DNA of 64,000 nt, taken from NCBI GenBank assembly GCA_964582415.1, contig CAZOSF010000002.1, positions 21,533 through 85,532 on the forward strand. Direction: 5' to 3'. The notes beneath the pieces were generated by a model that saw nothing but the letters and a program-made list of their open reading frames with translations, searched no databases and was not told the origin of the DNA. Of the stretch, positions 19,111 to 28,390 are shown piece after piece. Position numbers and translations under genes: made by a program. The DNA is from CAZOSF01 sp964582415. GTDB lineage: Bacteria; Bacteroidota; Bacteroidia; Flavobacteriales; Flavobacteriaceae. Within the stretch, counting starts at the first letter, position 1. The number at the start of each line of letters is the position of its first letter.

Positions 19111-20395
19111 GAGTATTGAATATTTCGGAATAAAGATAACGCCAAGTTTTATTTTGCTTCTTGGGTTCGAAGTCTCGGTTTGAAAATTGGAAAGAAAAAC
19201 ACCCATTTAGGGATTGAACTTTTCGATATATCGCCATGATGCGTCCCTCAACATCCGATTCTTTACCGAACTTCAAGCTTAGGGATTTACCAATAACCGG
19301 CTGTAAAACGAGTGGGGTTTTCACCTCATAGTCCAAATCGTAAAACAAAAAAGGAGTACATGTACCTGCCCGAAAGCCGATTTCATCGAAATAAAAAAGG
19401 GTATAGTCCCTTTCTACCTCCAGCTCCAAAAGGTGACGATAGATGGTGGGTAAATTCACCAACTGTCGGTCGTTGAAGGAACTTTTAAGAGTACGATGGG
19501 TCAAATCTTCCAACATTTCCTTTTCTTCCTTTAATTTCTCGTAGTCATTTAAAGAATGAAAGGAGAATACCAGTCCCACCTCTTTATAATCGTTGACATA
19601 TTTCACCAATCGTTGAAAACGTTCCCTTTTCGTATTAAAGTCCTCCCGAAAAGAAAAGCCTTCTCCCAATAAGAAAAAGACCGTTAGTTCCGATTCACTG
19701 TGTCTGCTGTTGTTCAATATCCAAGTGAACGTATCGTAGGGATCTTTTCGTAAACCAAAAAGCACCTGGATACGATGAAACATTCGTCCCAATTTTAGTT
19801 TCCATAAATCGGAGGCAAATCCAACAATGGTTCGTGCTACACCTCGCTGTAAGAACTCGAAAGGCCGCTTAGCTTCAACAATATTATGCACCCGAAATGC
19901 TCTTTTGGGGAATTCTAAATCTGGAAACTGACTTGTTAATATGTCCTTCAATTTATAGGCCCACTCATCTACCACAGGAGACTGTAAAAACCCTTCTTTA
20001 TGCGCCAAGCTTTCAGAAGCTGGAAATCTACCCAATTCATCTTTTACGTGGGGTAGGTATTCTTCATACCGACTCAATAAATAAAATGCCGCTGAAAAAA
20101 TATCAAAGGGCAAAGCGCTTTTCTCGGAAACAGCAAAAAACCCAATGGTATCCTCCCATGGCCGAACATGCACCTCAACATCTTCAAATCCTTGTTGAAA
20201 AAGCAGCTCGTGTGACTGGAAAAACAATTCATTCCCTAAAGGCTGTTTTCCGTAAGAAAATTTTGGACCAGGATGTGCTATAAAGGAATCCAGAGTAGTA
20301 GTGAATTCCACCGGAATACCCAGAATTCTTGTACAGATATGCTTAAACACATAGTCGGCACGCGTAGTGATTTTTGGTAAATAGATTAAAAGCAT
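19103..20395 (-). CDS. polysaccharide deacetylase-like protein with degenerate catalytic motifs
   Basis: A 430-residue protein whose layout follows the Bacteroidota DUF7033/polysaccharide deacetylase-like family: an N-terminal domain with FAVSEKSALPFDIFSAAFYL and LSRYEEYLPH, then a NodB-like half with DYTLFYFDEIGFRAGTCTPF. Key positions look altered. The expected HD-D metal motif reads RVHNIVEA, the HPS motif reads FHSLND, and the RQH motif reads DRQLVN. It therefore keeps the fold but probably lacks metal-dependent hydrolysis. It is encoded between radC and the YjjG-like gene on the same strand, overlapping the latter. The family call is fairly secure; activity is doubtful. Confidence 0.75.
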   Translation of the reverse strand: MLLIYLPKITTRADYVFKHICTRILGIPVEFTTTLDSFIAHPGPKFSYGKQPLGNELFFQSHELLFQQGFEDVEVHVRPWEDTIGFFAVSEKSALPFDIFSAAFYLLSRYEEYLPHVKDELGRFPASESLAHKEGFLQSPVVDEWAYKLKDILTSQFPDLEFPKRAFRVHNIVEAKRPFEFLQRGVARTIVGFASDLWKLKLGRMFHRIQVLFGLRKDPYDTFTWILNNSRHSESELTVFFLLGEGFSFREDFNTKRERFQRLVKYVNDYKEVGLVFSFHSLNDYEKLKEEKEMLEDLTHRTLKSSFNDRQLVNLPTIYRHLLELEVERDYTLFYFDEIGFRAGTCTPFLFYDLDYEVKTPLVLQPVIGKSLSLKFGKESDVEGRIMAIYRKVQSLNGCFSFQFSNRDFEPKKQNKTWRYLYSEIFNTHA

Positions 20396-20401
20396 CCAGG
20401 A

Positions 20402-21100
20402 TTATAGTAGTTGTTCGTCGGCAAAGCTAAAGTACGCTTTTTCGGTCACAATGAGATGATCCAGTACCTTTATGTCCAGATGGTCCCCTGCTGTTTTCAG
20501 TTTTTTGGTGAGCTGAATATCGGGCTGGCTTGGCTTCAAGGTACCCGAGGGGTGATTGTGGACTAAAATGACTGCCACCGCACCCAATTGCAGGGCCATT
20601 TTGAACGCAATTCGGATATCTACCACGGTACCGGTAATACCTCCTTTACTAAGTTGAACCGTTCGTAGTACTTTATTGGCATTGTTCAAGTAGATAATCC
20701 AAAATTCTTCGTGGGGTAGATCTCCAAGACGTGGCTGCATAAGCTCGAAAACACTCAAGCTTGATGTAATTCTTTCCTGTTCCAAGGCTTCCGATCCCCG
20801 ACGACGCCTTCCCAATTCTAGTGCTGCGATGATGCTTAGCGCCTTGGCCTCGCCAATTCCTTTAAATTCACATAGATCTTCTATACCCATTTTGCCCAGA
20901 ATGCTAAGGTTTTGTGACACGCTTGCCAATATTCTTTGGCATAAGGCGACGGCGCTTTCCTCTCGGTTTCCGGAACCGATTAAAATGGCCAGTAATTCGG
21001 CATCGCTTAAGGCTTGCCTTCCTTTAATAAGCAATTTTTCGCGGGGGCGGTCGTCTTCCTTCCATGTTTTGATGGAAAATCGGTGGTGGGTTTCTTCCAT
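20402..21100 (-). CDS. radC: RadC family JAB-domain protein
   Basis: A 232-residue protein of the RadC/UPF0758 family. An N-terminal helix-hairpin-helix region (LSDAELLAILIGSG, ILGKMGIEDLCEFKGIGEAKA) precedes a JAMM/MPN metalloprotease-like domain with the motif VHNHPSG...PSQPD that binds zinc. The family was named for DNA repair, but its role remains unsettled. Its stop is 6 nt from the start of the deacetylase-like gene, so these genes form one minus-strand unit with the YjjG-like gene. Confidence 0.93.
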   Translation of the reverse strand: MEETHHRFSIKTWKEDDRPREKLLIKGRQALSDAELLAILIGSGNREESAVALCQRILASVSQNLSILGKMGIEDLCEFKGIGEAKALSIIAALELGRRRRGSEALEQERITSSLSVFELMQPRLGDLPHEEFWIIYLNNANKVLRTVQLSKGGITGTVVDIRIAFKMALQLGAVAVILVHNHPSGTLKPSQPDIQLTKKLKTAGDHLDIKVLDHLIVTEKAYFSFADEQLL

Positions 21101-21161
21101 TGTATGTTTTGGCTAAAGATATTCACGTATCTTTAGGGGGAACCACCAATTTGTAAATCGT

Positions 21162-21602
21162 ATGAAATCGCTTTTGGAAAAAGAAGGCTATGAAGATATA
21201 AAACATAGGCTCGACACCTTAAATGAAACTTCCCCAAGACAATGGGGCAAAATGACCCTGGGCCAAATGCTGCATCATTGTCAGTTCCCACTGGCCATCG
21301 CCATTGAAAATAAAGAATCAAAACCGAAGTTCAACATCCTTGCCCAGTTGTTTAAAAAATCGATGTACAACGATAAGCCTTGGCGTAAAAATCTGCCCAC
21401 AGCGCCTCAATTGAAGATTACCGATGACCGGGATTTCCAAAAAGAAAAGGCTAAGTTGGAGGAATTAATCGATCAATTTTATGAATTGAAAGATCGAGAA
21501 CACTGGAATCCCCATCCGATGTTTGGTTCTTTTACCAAAGAGCAATGGGGCATGATGGAATACAAGCATTTGGATCATCATTTTCGCCAGTTTAATGTCT
21601 AG
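21162..21602 (+). CDS. DUF1569 family protein (DinB-like fold)
   Basis: A 146-residue protein matching DUF1569, a four-helix DinB/YfiT-like family. Its typical features are the N-terminal RLDTLNETSPRQWGKMTLGQMLHHCQ, the middle segment KKSMYNDKPWRKNLPTAP and the C-terminal FGSFTKEQWGMMEYKHLDHHFRQF. The three conserved His positions (HHC and KHLDHH) suggest metal binding as in DinB proteins. No enzymatic function is established. Its end overlaps the PaiB-like gene by 8 bp. Confidence 0.87.
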   Translation: MKSLLEKEGYEDIKHRLDTLNETSPRQWGKMTLGQMLHHCQFPLAIAIENKESKPKFNILAQLFKKSMYNDKPWRKNLPTAPQLKITDDRDFQKEKAKLEELIDQFYELKDREHWNPHPMFGSFTKEQWGMMEYKHLDHHFRQFNV

Positions 21603-22212
21603 CTTGTATCCCCCGGGCCATCATCAATGTAATGACATAGAAAAGCTGATTGACGTCATCAGGCATTTTCCTCTGGGTATGATTGTGTCTGTTTCGGAAG
21701 GCAAACCCTTGATTACTCATACCCCTATTATTTATGACGAAACTACAGAGCGTCTTGTCACGCATATTGATGCGAACAATCCACAAGTCCAAACCCTCGC
21801 GAAGGGCGGTAAGATATCAGTAGTTTTTAAAGGGCCCGATTGCTACATTTCACCTTCAATATATTCCACCAAGCAATTACCTACATGGAACTATATTATC
21901 GTACACCTGGAGGGGAAGGTTTTGCCCATTGAAGACCCCCTACAAATCAAGGAATTCATGGTACGTATGACAGATTACCTGGAAGGTCCTGAAGCAAAAT
22001 TTCAACTTGCCTTGGACGATCCCAGAATGGAGGGATTGATTCCCTACATCAAGGTTTTCGAAATAGAAATCACCCAATGGGAGGGTAAATTCAAACTGTC
22101 TCAAGACAAGAATGAACAAGATTACGAGTTGGCAAAACAACGACTGCTTGTACGCTCCCGAACGCAGGATGAATCGCTAATTAAAAAACTCTATTCTAAT
22201 GGAAATTCATAA
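21595..22212 (+). CDS. FMN-binding negative transcriptional regulator (PaiB family)
   Basis: A 205-residue split-barrel FMN-binding protein of the PaiB family. Hallmarks are the IRHFPLGMIVS segment followed by THTPIIYD, then HIDANNPQ, VVFKGPDCYISPSIY, and VPTWNY written here as LPTWNYIIVHLEGK. PaiB of Bacillus was described as a repressor of sporulation and protease genes, but in this setting the role is unknown; a flavin-linked enzymatic role is equally possible. It overlaps the DUF1569 gene by 8 bp and converges with the lipoprotein gene at 22191, with 22 bp of 3' overlap. Confidence 0.88.
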   Translation: MSSLYPPGHHQCNDIEKLIDVIRHFPLGMIVSVSEGKPLITHTPIIYDETTERLVTHIDANNPQVQTLAKGGKISVVFKGPDCYISPSIYSTKQLPTWNYIIVHLEGKVLPIEDPLQIKEFMVRMTDYLEGPEAKFQLALDDPRMEGLIPYIKVFEIEITQWEGKFKLSQDKNEQDYELAKQRLLVRSRTQDESLIKKLYSNGNS

Positions 22213-22838
22213 TCAGCTAGGACCTTTTCGGCTATCTGAATATCGGTTGACACACCTGAGCAGGTAATTTTAATCCACCCTATTTCAGGAGCATACCAAC
22301 GTTCATCACGACCAGGGAATTCAGCTCCATCAGGATTAATCGCATAAACCTGATTACCAATACATGAAAAAGTACCTGCTGGAACTTCTACTGAACTCGC
22401 ATTCTCTTGCAGTTGGAAATAGATATTCCCCCAAGAATTCTCACTTTGAAGAATGGGATTGGAATCTTGGGAAGAGAATAGTATTTGGTGATCGGAATTG
22501 ATGAGATAGCCTAATGAATCTCGAACGAATTGATACACTAAAGGTTCTTCCTGACACAACAGACAATCGCCATTTTCATCCGTGGTGGTGATTTTCAGTT
22601 TGAAAAAAGATTCGCCATTGATAGTCGTTTCATCCTCTACCAATATTTCCTCGGTGGCCCATTCCTCAATAGGGTTTCCATCCGCATCGGTTCTATTCCA
22701 TTGATATTTCCAATAATTACCAACACGAAGGGCATAAAAGCTATTTTCTTCTGTGTTATTGGATTGAGAATCATCGTTGGAGCAAGAATATAAAAAATGT
22801 GCGGACAGACTTAAAAAAAGCAATGCGTATAATTTCAT
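22191..22838 (-). CDS. predicted lipoprotein of unknown function
   Basis: A 215-residue protein with lipobox LYSC (Cys19) followed by SNDDSQSNN, typical of surface-exported Bacteroidota lipoproteins. The mature part begins FYALRVGNYWKYQW and resembles single-domain lipoproteins annotated only as hypothetical. Two CxxC-like features occur (GDCLLC, and one Cys each in FSCIGN and ITCSGV). It is transcribed alone, away from mpl. Confidence 0.8.
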   Translation of the reverse strand: MKLYALLFLSLSAHFLYSCSNDDSQSNNTEENSFYALRVGNYWKYQWNRTDADGNPIEEWATEEILVEDETTINGESFFKLKITTTDENGDCLLCQEEPLVYQFVRDSLGYLINSDHQILFSSQDSNPILQSENSWGNIYFQLQENASSVEVPAGTFSCIGNQVYAINPDGAEFPGRDERWYAPEIGWIKITCSGVSTDIQIAEKVLADYEFPLE

Positions 22839-22912
22839 GGTTGATGGTTTTAAGGTAAATAGGTAGAAATTGGTATGCGCATGTTTTTTTTAAAAACGCC
22901 GTCATTCACCCT

Positions 22913-24268
22913 TTATTGTAATAAACCCTTAATTTCCTCTAAATCAAGTCCTCCGTAATTCCCACTACTCATAAGCAAAAGGGAGGTATCCTTATAATCG
23001 CGTGAGATCAAATAATCTTTGAAGGCTTTGGGTTCCGTAAACACGATAAGGTCTTCCCGTTGAAATGCATGGGCTATCTGTTCGTGGCTAATCGGGTCTA
23101 ATTTTTTAATTTCGACGGCATGGGGAGAATAAAATACCACTGCGGTGTCGGCAGCGTCCAATGCCCCTCGATATTCCACCAAAAAAGCCGGATTCAAACT
23201 GCTATACGTATGCAATTCCAGACAAGCCAACAGTTCACGTTCCGGAAACTGTTGTTTTAGTGCTTCGGTTGTGGCCTTTACCTTACTGGGTGAGTGGGCA
23301 AAATCTTTATAGGCTATAGTATTGGAAGATTCAGCGATTTTCTCCAGACGTTTACTCGCCCCTTTAAAACTGGCAATAGCCTCATAAAAGTCATCAGCAT
23401 CCACGCCCATTAATTGGCAAATCCAACGGGCTCCTTCCAGATTATTCAAATTATGTTTTCCAAAGACTTCGATTGGCATGGGGCCTTCGGGAGTTTCCAA
23501 ATGAGTTTCCCCTTCAACCACCTCATACTCTGGAGTGGTATAGGGATAGCGCTTAATAGCCTTGGTAGAAGCGGCGGCCACTTTCCGAAGCGCTTCATCC
23601 TCTTCATTGTAGACCAAGGCTCCTCCATCGGTTATCTTATCAATGAAAATTGAAAATTGTTCTACATAATTTTCAAAAGTGGGGAATACGTTAATATGGT
23701 CCCAAGCTATCCCACTTAATAAGGCAATATTTGGTTTGTAGAGATGAAATTTTGGGCGCCTATCGATGGGAGAAGAAAGGTATTCATCCCCTTCCAGAAC
23801 CATAAAATCGTTCTCTTCCGTTAGATGCACCATTGTATCGAAACCTTCCAATTGGGCACCTACCATATAATCGACTTCTCGGTCGTGATAATGCATCACA
23901 TGAAGAATCATGGAGGTAATGGTAGTTTTACCGTGAGACCCTCCTATAACCACCCTTGTCTTGTTCTTGGAATGTTCGTACAGAAATTCAGGATAGGAAT
24001 AGATGGGCAGCCCCAACTCCTGTGCCTTCAACAATTCCGGATTATCTGCTTTTGCGTGCATTCCTAAAATCACTACTTCCAAATCGGAAGTGATTTTCTC
24101 TGGAAACCACCCATAACTTTGTGGCAACAATCCTTTGGCTGCCAAGCGCGATTTCGAGGGATCGAATATTTCGTCATCGCTACCCGTGACAACATCCCCC
24201 TTTTCATGAAGGGCTAAGGCCAAATTGTGCATGGCACTTCCGCCAATGGCAATAAAATGAACTCTCAT
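22913..24268 (-). CDS. mpl: Mur ligase, UDP-MurNAc:L-Ala-gamma-D-Glu-meso-Dap ligase (Mpl-type)
   Basis: A 451-residue Mur ligase that attaches recycled murein tripeptide to UDP-MurNAc. The N-terminus MRVHFIAIGGSAMHNLA is the UDP-MurNAc-binding Rossmann motif, the ATP loop is GGSHGKTTITSM (109-120), and EGDEY and the C-terminal DFAHSPSKVKAT motif are also typical of Mpl, where MurC would have DYAHHP. A complete gene with good motifs. Monocistronic or at the end of the unit that includes the TPR gene. Confidence 0.9.
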   Translation of the reverse strand: MRVHFIAIGGSAMHNLALALHEKGDVVTGSDDEIFDPSKSRLAAKGLLPQSYGWFPEKITSDLEVVILGMHAKADNPELLKAQELGLPIYSYPEFLYEHSKNKTRVVIGGSHGKTTITSMILHVMHYHDREVDYMVGAQLEGFDTMVHLTEENDFMVLEGDEYLSSPIDRRPKFHLYKPNIALLSGIAWDHINVFPTFENYVEQFSIFIDKITDGGALVYNEEDEALRKVAAASTKAIKRYPYTTPEYEVVEGETHLETPEGPMPIEVFGKHNLNNLEGARWICQLMGVDADDFYEAIASFKGASKRLEKIAESSNTIAYKDFAHSPSKVKATTEALKQQFPERELLACLELHTYSSLNPAFLVEYRGALDAADTAVVFYSPHAVEIKKLDPISHEQIAHAFQREDLIVFTEPKAFKDYLISRDYKDTSLLLMSSGNYGGLDLEEIKGLLQ

Positions 24269-24295
24269 ATACTCAAAAGACTAAAAGGACTAAGA

Positions 24296-24322
24296 TATAA
24301 AATACCCCATCAAATGAAGGGG
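24296..24322 (-). terminator. Possible weak terminator after the TPR gene
   Basis: On the minus strand an imperfect hairpin (24322 back to 24305, CCCC/GGGG plus three inner pairs) is followed by the T-rich ATTTTAT. Stem quality is modest. Confidence 0.4.
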
Positions 24323-24334
24323 GTTTGGAGGGTT

Positions 24335-25288
24335 TTATAAAGCTAAAATCAATTTCTTTTCAGAGAGGGCCTCCTGAAAATCCGGTCGACTTTCCAGGGC
24401 TTTGCCAATCCAACTGAGTGCCTTTGACTTCTGTCCCAAGTTTTTATAAATCTGAGCCATACGGTAATAGGCCCAATCCAAGGGAACTCCATCCCGAACC
24501 GTATAATTTTTGATATAGGCATTCAGGCACTGAATCCCAAGGTCCGACTCAAGATTGTATTGTGCCGCAATTTTTCCAATTTGGTAATTTAATTTGTTTC
24601 GTTTGTGGATCCTCAGCGATTTGGAGGCGTTTTCAATGGCCTCCTTTGGCCTATCGTTTTTTTCATACAAATCGGTAAGTTTTTCATAGGTATGCGGTGA
24701 ACCACCTACCCCAATTGCCTTTTTATAATAGCTTTCTGCATCCTTTGGACGATTCGAATACTCGGCAATATAACCTAAAGACAAATATCCATCAACAGGT
24801 GAAATCTTCAGCAAGGCTTTTGCATATTGAATTGCCTTTTCTTCACTTCCACCTACAATCCCAGGCAATTGAATATAGAATTCCACCAAAGCCCAATGTG
24901 CTTCTATATGATTGGGATCCAACGCCACGGCTTTTTCAAAATGCTTACGAATATCACCTATATAACCTAAGGCTCGAATCTTGCTTACCTCAAGGGCCTT
25001 CATACCCATCACACCGCCATATTTAAAATGATAGTTGGCGTTGTTTTCGTTTTCCTCCACCAACATGCCGTAGTATTTCATGGCCGTATCCCAATCTTTC
25101 GAAAATCCAGCAATGTCACCAAGATATTCCAGGGTTTTTTCATGCTTTGGAAATTCGCTAAGGTGCTTTTGAAAGTAAATACCCGCCCATTCGTACTGCG
25201 CTTCCTCAAAAAGCATTTTGCCTTTTTCGAAGGAGGACTGTGCGAGGGTGAACACAGGAAAAAATAAAATCCAAAGTAGGTTTTTCAT
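24335..25288 (-). CDS. exported tetratricopeptide repeat protein
   Basis: A 317-residue protein with a short signal peptide (FTLA/Q) and consecutive TPR units, for example FEEAQYEWAGIYFQKHLSEF, DTAMKYYGMLVEEN and KAVALDPNHIEAHWALVEFY. The C-terminal repeats are degenerate. It is probably a periplasmic protein scaffold; no partner can be named. The start is the ATG at 25288, which opens the signal peptide MKNLLWILFF; ten extra in-frame residues upstream would precede it. The DUF4136 lipoprotein gene ends 34 nt upstream, suggesting co-transcription. Confidence 0.85.
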   Translation of the reverse strand: MKNLLWILFFPVFTLAQSSFEKGKMLFEEAQYEWAGIYFQKHLSEFPKHEKTLEYLGDIAGFSKDWDTAMKYYGMLVEENENNANYHFKYGGVMGMKALEVSKIRALGYIGDIRKHFEKAVALDPNHIEAHWALVEFYIQLPGIVGGSEEKAIQYAKALLKISPVDGYLSLGYIAEYSNRPKDAESYYKKAIGVGGSPHTYEKLTDLYEKNDRPKEAIENASKSLRIHKRNKLNYQIGKIAAQYNLESDLGIQCLNAYIKNYTVRDGVPLDWAYYRMAQIYKNLGQKSKALSWIGKALESRPDFQEALSEKKLILAL

Positions 25289-25322
25289 GGTATTTTGCAA
25301 AGTAACTTCTAAAACCACCTAA

Positions 25323-25841
25323 TTATTGGGCATTGGGAGGAAATTTTTTTAGGATGGCAGACAATACCTTCAAATAATGTGCATCCATTTGTTCCGCTGT
25401 GGCTTGTTCTGGGTAAGCTTGTTCCAATACCCCTTGCCAAATCAAATTATCCTGTTGAACATCGATGATGTCTAAGGTGAACTTTTGATCGATGGTATTC
25501 CCACCAATAGGAATCCCCCCACTGATACCGACCCCCCCATTCCGGCCGCCACTTCCTATACCAATTCCTATAGTGCTCCTACTGGCACCAACACGCTCCT
25601 TTGCATAAAAATTGATAAATAATTGCGGTGTTTCCGATTTACGAAATCCCTTTTCCTGTAAGAGGCTATCGGCAATTCGCAGGATGCGCTTATCATCCAA
25701 TTCGCTTAGGCCTGAAGATAGGGTGGGATATAAAGCATAGGTTGCATACTCCGAAAAAGAGGTAGTTGGGTCATAATCCACCACGACTGCAGCACCACAG
25801 GAGAAAAAGAGAGGAACCACAAAAACCAAAAGCCATTTCAT
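25323..25841 (-). CDS. DUF4136 domain-containing lipoprotein
   Basis: A 172-residue lipoprotein with lipobox FFSC (Cys15). The mature part matches DUF4136: VVVDYDPTTSFSEYATYALYP near the N-terminus, LLQEKGFRKSETPQLFINF in the middle, and a Gly-rich GIGIGSGGRNGGVG segment followed by FTLDIIDVQQDNLIWQG. The start is the ATG at 25841, which begins the lipoprotein signal; seven further in-frame residues upstream look non-coding. The family function is unknown. Confidence 0.87.
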   Translation of the reverse strand: MKWLLVFVVPLFFSCGAAVVVDYDPTTSFSEYATYALYPTLSSGLSELDDKRILRIADSLLQEKGFRKSETPQLFINFYAKERVGASRSTIGIGIGSGGRNGGVGISGGIPIGGNTIDQKFTLDIIDVQQDNLIWQGVLEQAYPEQATAEQMDAHYLKVLSAILKKFPPNAQ

Positions 25842-25886
25842 AGTACGAAAATACGAAATCATAGAACATTGAATTCTACGAAAGGC

Positions 25887-27266
25887 CTATTGTTTCACGA
25901 TTTGCCTTACTACAATTCCTTTGTCAAATTTGATTTTAACGAAATAAATCCCGGCAGAAAGACTTCCAAGAGAAATCTCCTTTCGATTGGATGTGCGTAT
26001 CAGGCTTCCCAAATTTGAGAAAACTTCAATTCCCTGAAAATCAAATTCAGAAGGAAACTCAACTGTGAATCGATCAGAAACAGGATTAGGATAAAGCTCG
26101 ATTTGGCTTTCCAGTTCGAAGGTGTCAACTGCGAGTATACACAATGCCGCCACCTGCTGTTCCGAATAACAACCGCCTCCGTTCAACTCTACTTGATCGT
26201 ATACATCCTGATCAAAAACGGCCGCGCAAATCAATGGGTAGTCACAGGTTTCAAGGCTGGAATTTCCATACACAATCACTTCATTCATACCTTCGGCAGG
26301 TAAATCCCCAATGGCGGAAATATCACTTAAGTTGGGATTGTTTACCAAGTAGACACTTTCTTGAATGGAAGTAAGATTTTCCAATCCATCCAAACTTGTT
26401 ATGCCTTCACACTCATAAATATCCAATCCGCTAACGGTGGTAAGATTTTGAAAAACCGACAAATCGGTGACCTCTGGCACGAATCCTAATCTTAGGATTC
26501 CAGTAACTTCTTGAAGGTTATGCAATCCTTGCAAAGACGAAATAGACGAACAATCTAGTATGACGACATCCTCTACGGAGGAAATATTACTCAATGCAGA
26601 AATATCGGTGAGATTGGGATGATTCACCAAAAAGATGTCCCCACCAATTTGCGTAAGATTGGACAGGGGATCGAAATCGGTTAACAAATCATTGGCAATA
26701 AACATATCCTCCGTAATGGAAGTAAGATTCTGAAGTCCATCAAGTGTGGTCAATGGATTTCCTGCAATGCTTAGGGATACAAGAGAATTGATATCACTTA
26801 GCTCTGTAATATCCACCAAACTGAAATTCTGAAATATGTTCAAACGATTCACTGAATTTAAACTGGTAGCGCCATCCAAAGAAGTCAAGGATTGATTGAA
26901 CCAAACATTGATTTCATCGACGCTTTGCAATGAACTCAATCCAGACAAATCGGTAATCTCGTTATTAAAACCAATCGACAAATGATCTGTAGCGACCAAA
27001 TTGCTTAAATCGGACAAATCGGTTACCTCTGTGTACATAATGTAGAAGTTCTGTGCATGCGTGATTTGAGAAAGACCCGACAAACTGGAAATCACACTAA
27101 GCTCACCGTTCACCCGCAATTCATGGGTTAATTCGGTACAGTTGGGATAATCGATGATGAAAGCATCCACTTCGGCCTGAGTAGAAAGTTCTACAGGTCC
27201 AGGGGGACATTGTGCCCAAAAAATGCTTGGGGCACAAAAAACGAATAAGAGTAGAAATTTTTTCAT
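25887..27266 (-). CDS. T9SS-sorted leucine-rich-repeat (receptor L domain-like) protein
   Basis: A 459-residue secreted protein with a signal peptide ending after Ala18 (FWA/Q). Residues 40-345 hold about a dozen irregular repeats of the form L.SL.GLSNLT.I, close to the receptor L-domain type of leucine-rich repeats. A C-terminal type IX sorting domain (about 385-459) has IELYPNPVSDRF, IEVFSNLGSLI and GIYFVKIKFDKGIVVRQIVK. It should be exported by the T9SS and attached to or released from the surface, where such repeats often mediate adhesion or ligand binding. The ligand is unknown. It is transcribed away from obgE, with 89 nt between them. Confidence 0.9.
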   Translation of the reverse strand: MKKFLLLFVFCAPSIFWAQCPPGPVELSTQAEVDAFIIDYPNCTELTHELRVNGELSVISSLSGLSQITHAQNFYIMYTEVTDLSDLSNLVATDHLSIGFNNEITDLSGLSSLQSVDEINVWFNQSLTSLDGATSLNSVNRLNIFQNFSLVDITELSDINSLVSLSIAGNPLTTLDGLQNLTSITEDMFIANDLLTDFDPLSNLTQIGGDIFLVNHPNLTDISALSNISSVEDVVILDCSSISSLQGLHNLQEVTGILRLGFVPEVTDLSVFQNLTTVSGLDIYECEGITSLDGLENLTSIQESVYLVNNPNLSDISAIGDLPAEGMNEVIVYGNSSLETCDYPLICAAVFDQDVYDQVELNGGGCYSEQQVAALCILAVDTFELESQIELYPNPVSDRFTVEFPSEFDFQGIEVFSNLGSLIRTSNRKEISLGSLSAGIYFVKIKFDKGIVVRQIVKQ

Positions 27267-27355
27267 AGCTGGTTTTTTCAGTAAGATAATAAAAAAACCA
27301 TTTTGAAAATCAATTCCTTTTCCTAATGCCTTAAACTAGAGTCTGATAACGTAAA

Positions 27356-28378
27356 TTAATAGATAGATTCGTCTGCAGAAACATTGAGCATCTTCCAGAG
27401 TTGATCTTTCAGTTGGGTGAGTCCTTGTTGGGCTACGGAAGAGATGAAAAGATAGGGAATCCCTTGAAATTCTTGGTCTAATTCGGTCTTCATTTCTGCC
27501 TTTAATTCTTCATCAAGCATATCGCTTTTGGAAATAGCTACCAAGCGTTGCTTATCCAACAATTCTGGATTATACCGCCTCAATTCGTCCAAAAGTATAT
27601 CGTATTGCTTGCGAATATCTGGGGCATCGGCCGGTACTAAAAAAAGTAATACTGAATTTCGTTCGATATGTCTCAAGAAATAATGACCGAGACCTTTTCC
27701 TTCGGCTGCCCCTTCAATGATTCCAGGAATATCGGCCATTACGAACGTTTGAAAGTCTCGGTATGGCACTATTCCCAAATTGGGTTTTAGGGTAGTAAAC
27801 TCGTAATCAGCAATTTTTGGTTTGGCTGCCGTAATTACTGAAAGCAATGTCGATTTTCCAGCATTTGGAAAGCCCACCAAACCTACGTCCGCCAAAATTT
27901 TTAATTCGATGGTAATGTTTTTCTCCTCCCCTGGCAAACCGGGTTGAGCGTATCTCGGCGTTTGATTGGTGGCTGTTTTAAAATGGGCATTCCCCATTCC
28001 TCCTTTTCCACCTTTGGCGACAATGTATTCTTGTCCCTCTTCTGTAATTTCCTTAAGGGTTGCTCCTGTATCGGTATCCTTAATCACAGTGCCCAAAGGC
28101 ACTTCAATATAAACATCCTCCCCATCGGCACCCGTACTGGTTTGTTTTCCTCCTGACGCTCCATGGCCTGCATTAAAATGCCGTTTGAATTTCAGGTGAT
28201 ACAAAGTCCACATATTTTTGTTGGCCTTAACAATCACGTGACCACCTCGGCCACCATCTCCACCGTCGGGACCTCCTTTAGGAACATATTTCTCCCGCCG
28301 AAGGTGTGCACTTCCCTGCCCTCCTTTTCCGGAGGCCACATGCACTTTTACGTAGTCAACAAAATTTCCTTCGGTCAT
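27356..28378 (-). CDS. obgE: GTPase ObgE/CgtA
   Basis: A 340-residue essential GTPase that binds the 50S ribosomal subunit and links growth to ribosome assembly. The N-terminal Gly-rich Obg fold (about 1-158) shows [17 protein letters not shown] and [10 protein letters not shown]. The G domain has G1 GFPNAGKST (near 166), switch FTTLKPNLG and G3 [16 protein letters not shown]. The stop is followed by no Obg C-terminal extension, as is usual in Bacteroidota. The start lies 12 nt after the adk stop, so the two genes form an operon. Confidence 0.96.
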   Translation of the reverse strand: MTEGNFVDYVKVHVASGKGGQGSAHLRREKYVPKGGPDGGDGGRGGHVIVKANKNMWTLYHLKFKRHFNAGHGASGGKQTSTGADGEDVYIEVPLGTVIKDTDTGATLKEITEEGQEYIVAKGGKGGMGNAHFKTATNQTPRYAQPGLPGEEKNITIELKILADVGLVGFPNAGKSTLLSVITAAKPKIADYEFTTLKPNLGIVPYRDFQTFVMADIPGIIEGAAEGKGLGHYFLRHIERNSVLLFLVPADAPDIRKQYDILLDELRRYNPELLDKQRLVAISKSDMLDEELKAEMKTELDQEFQGIPYLFISSVAQQGLTQLKDQLWKMLNVSADESIY

Positions 28379-28390
28379 GGAAACAATTTT

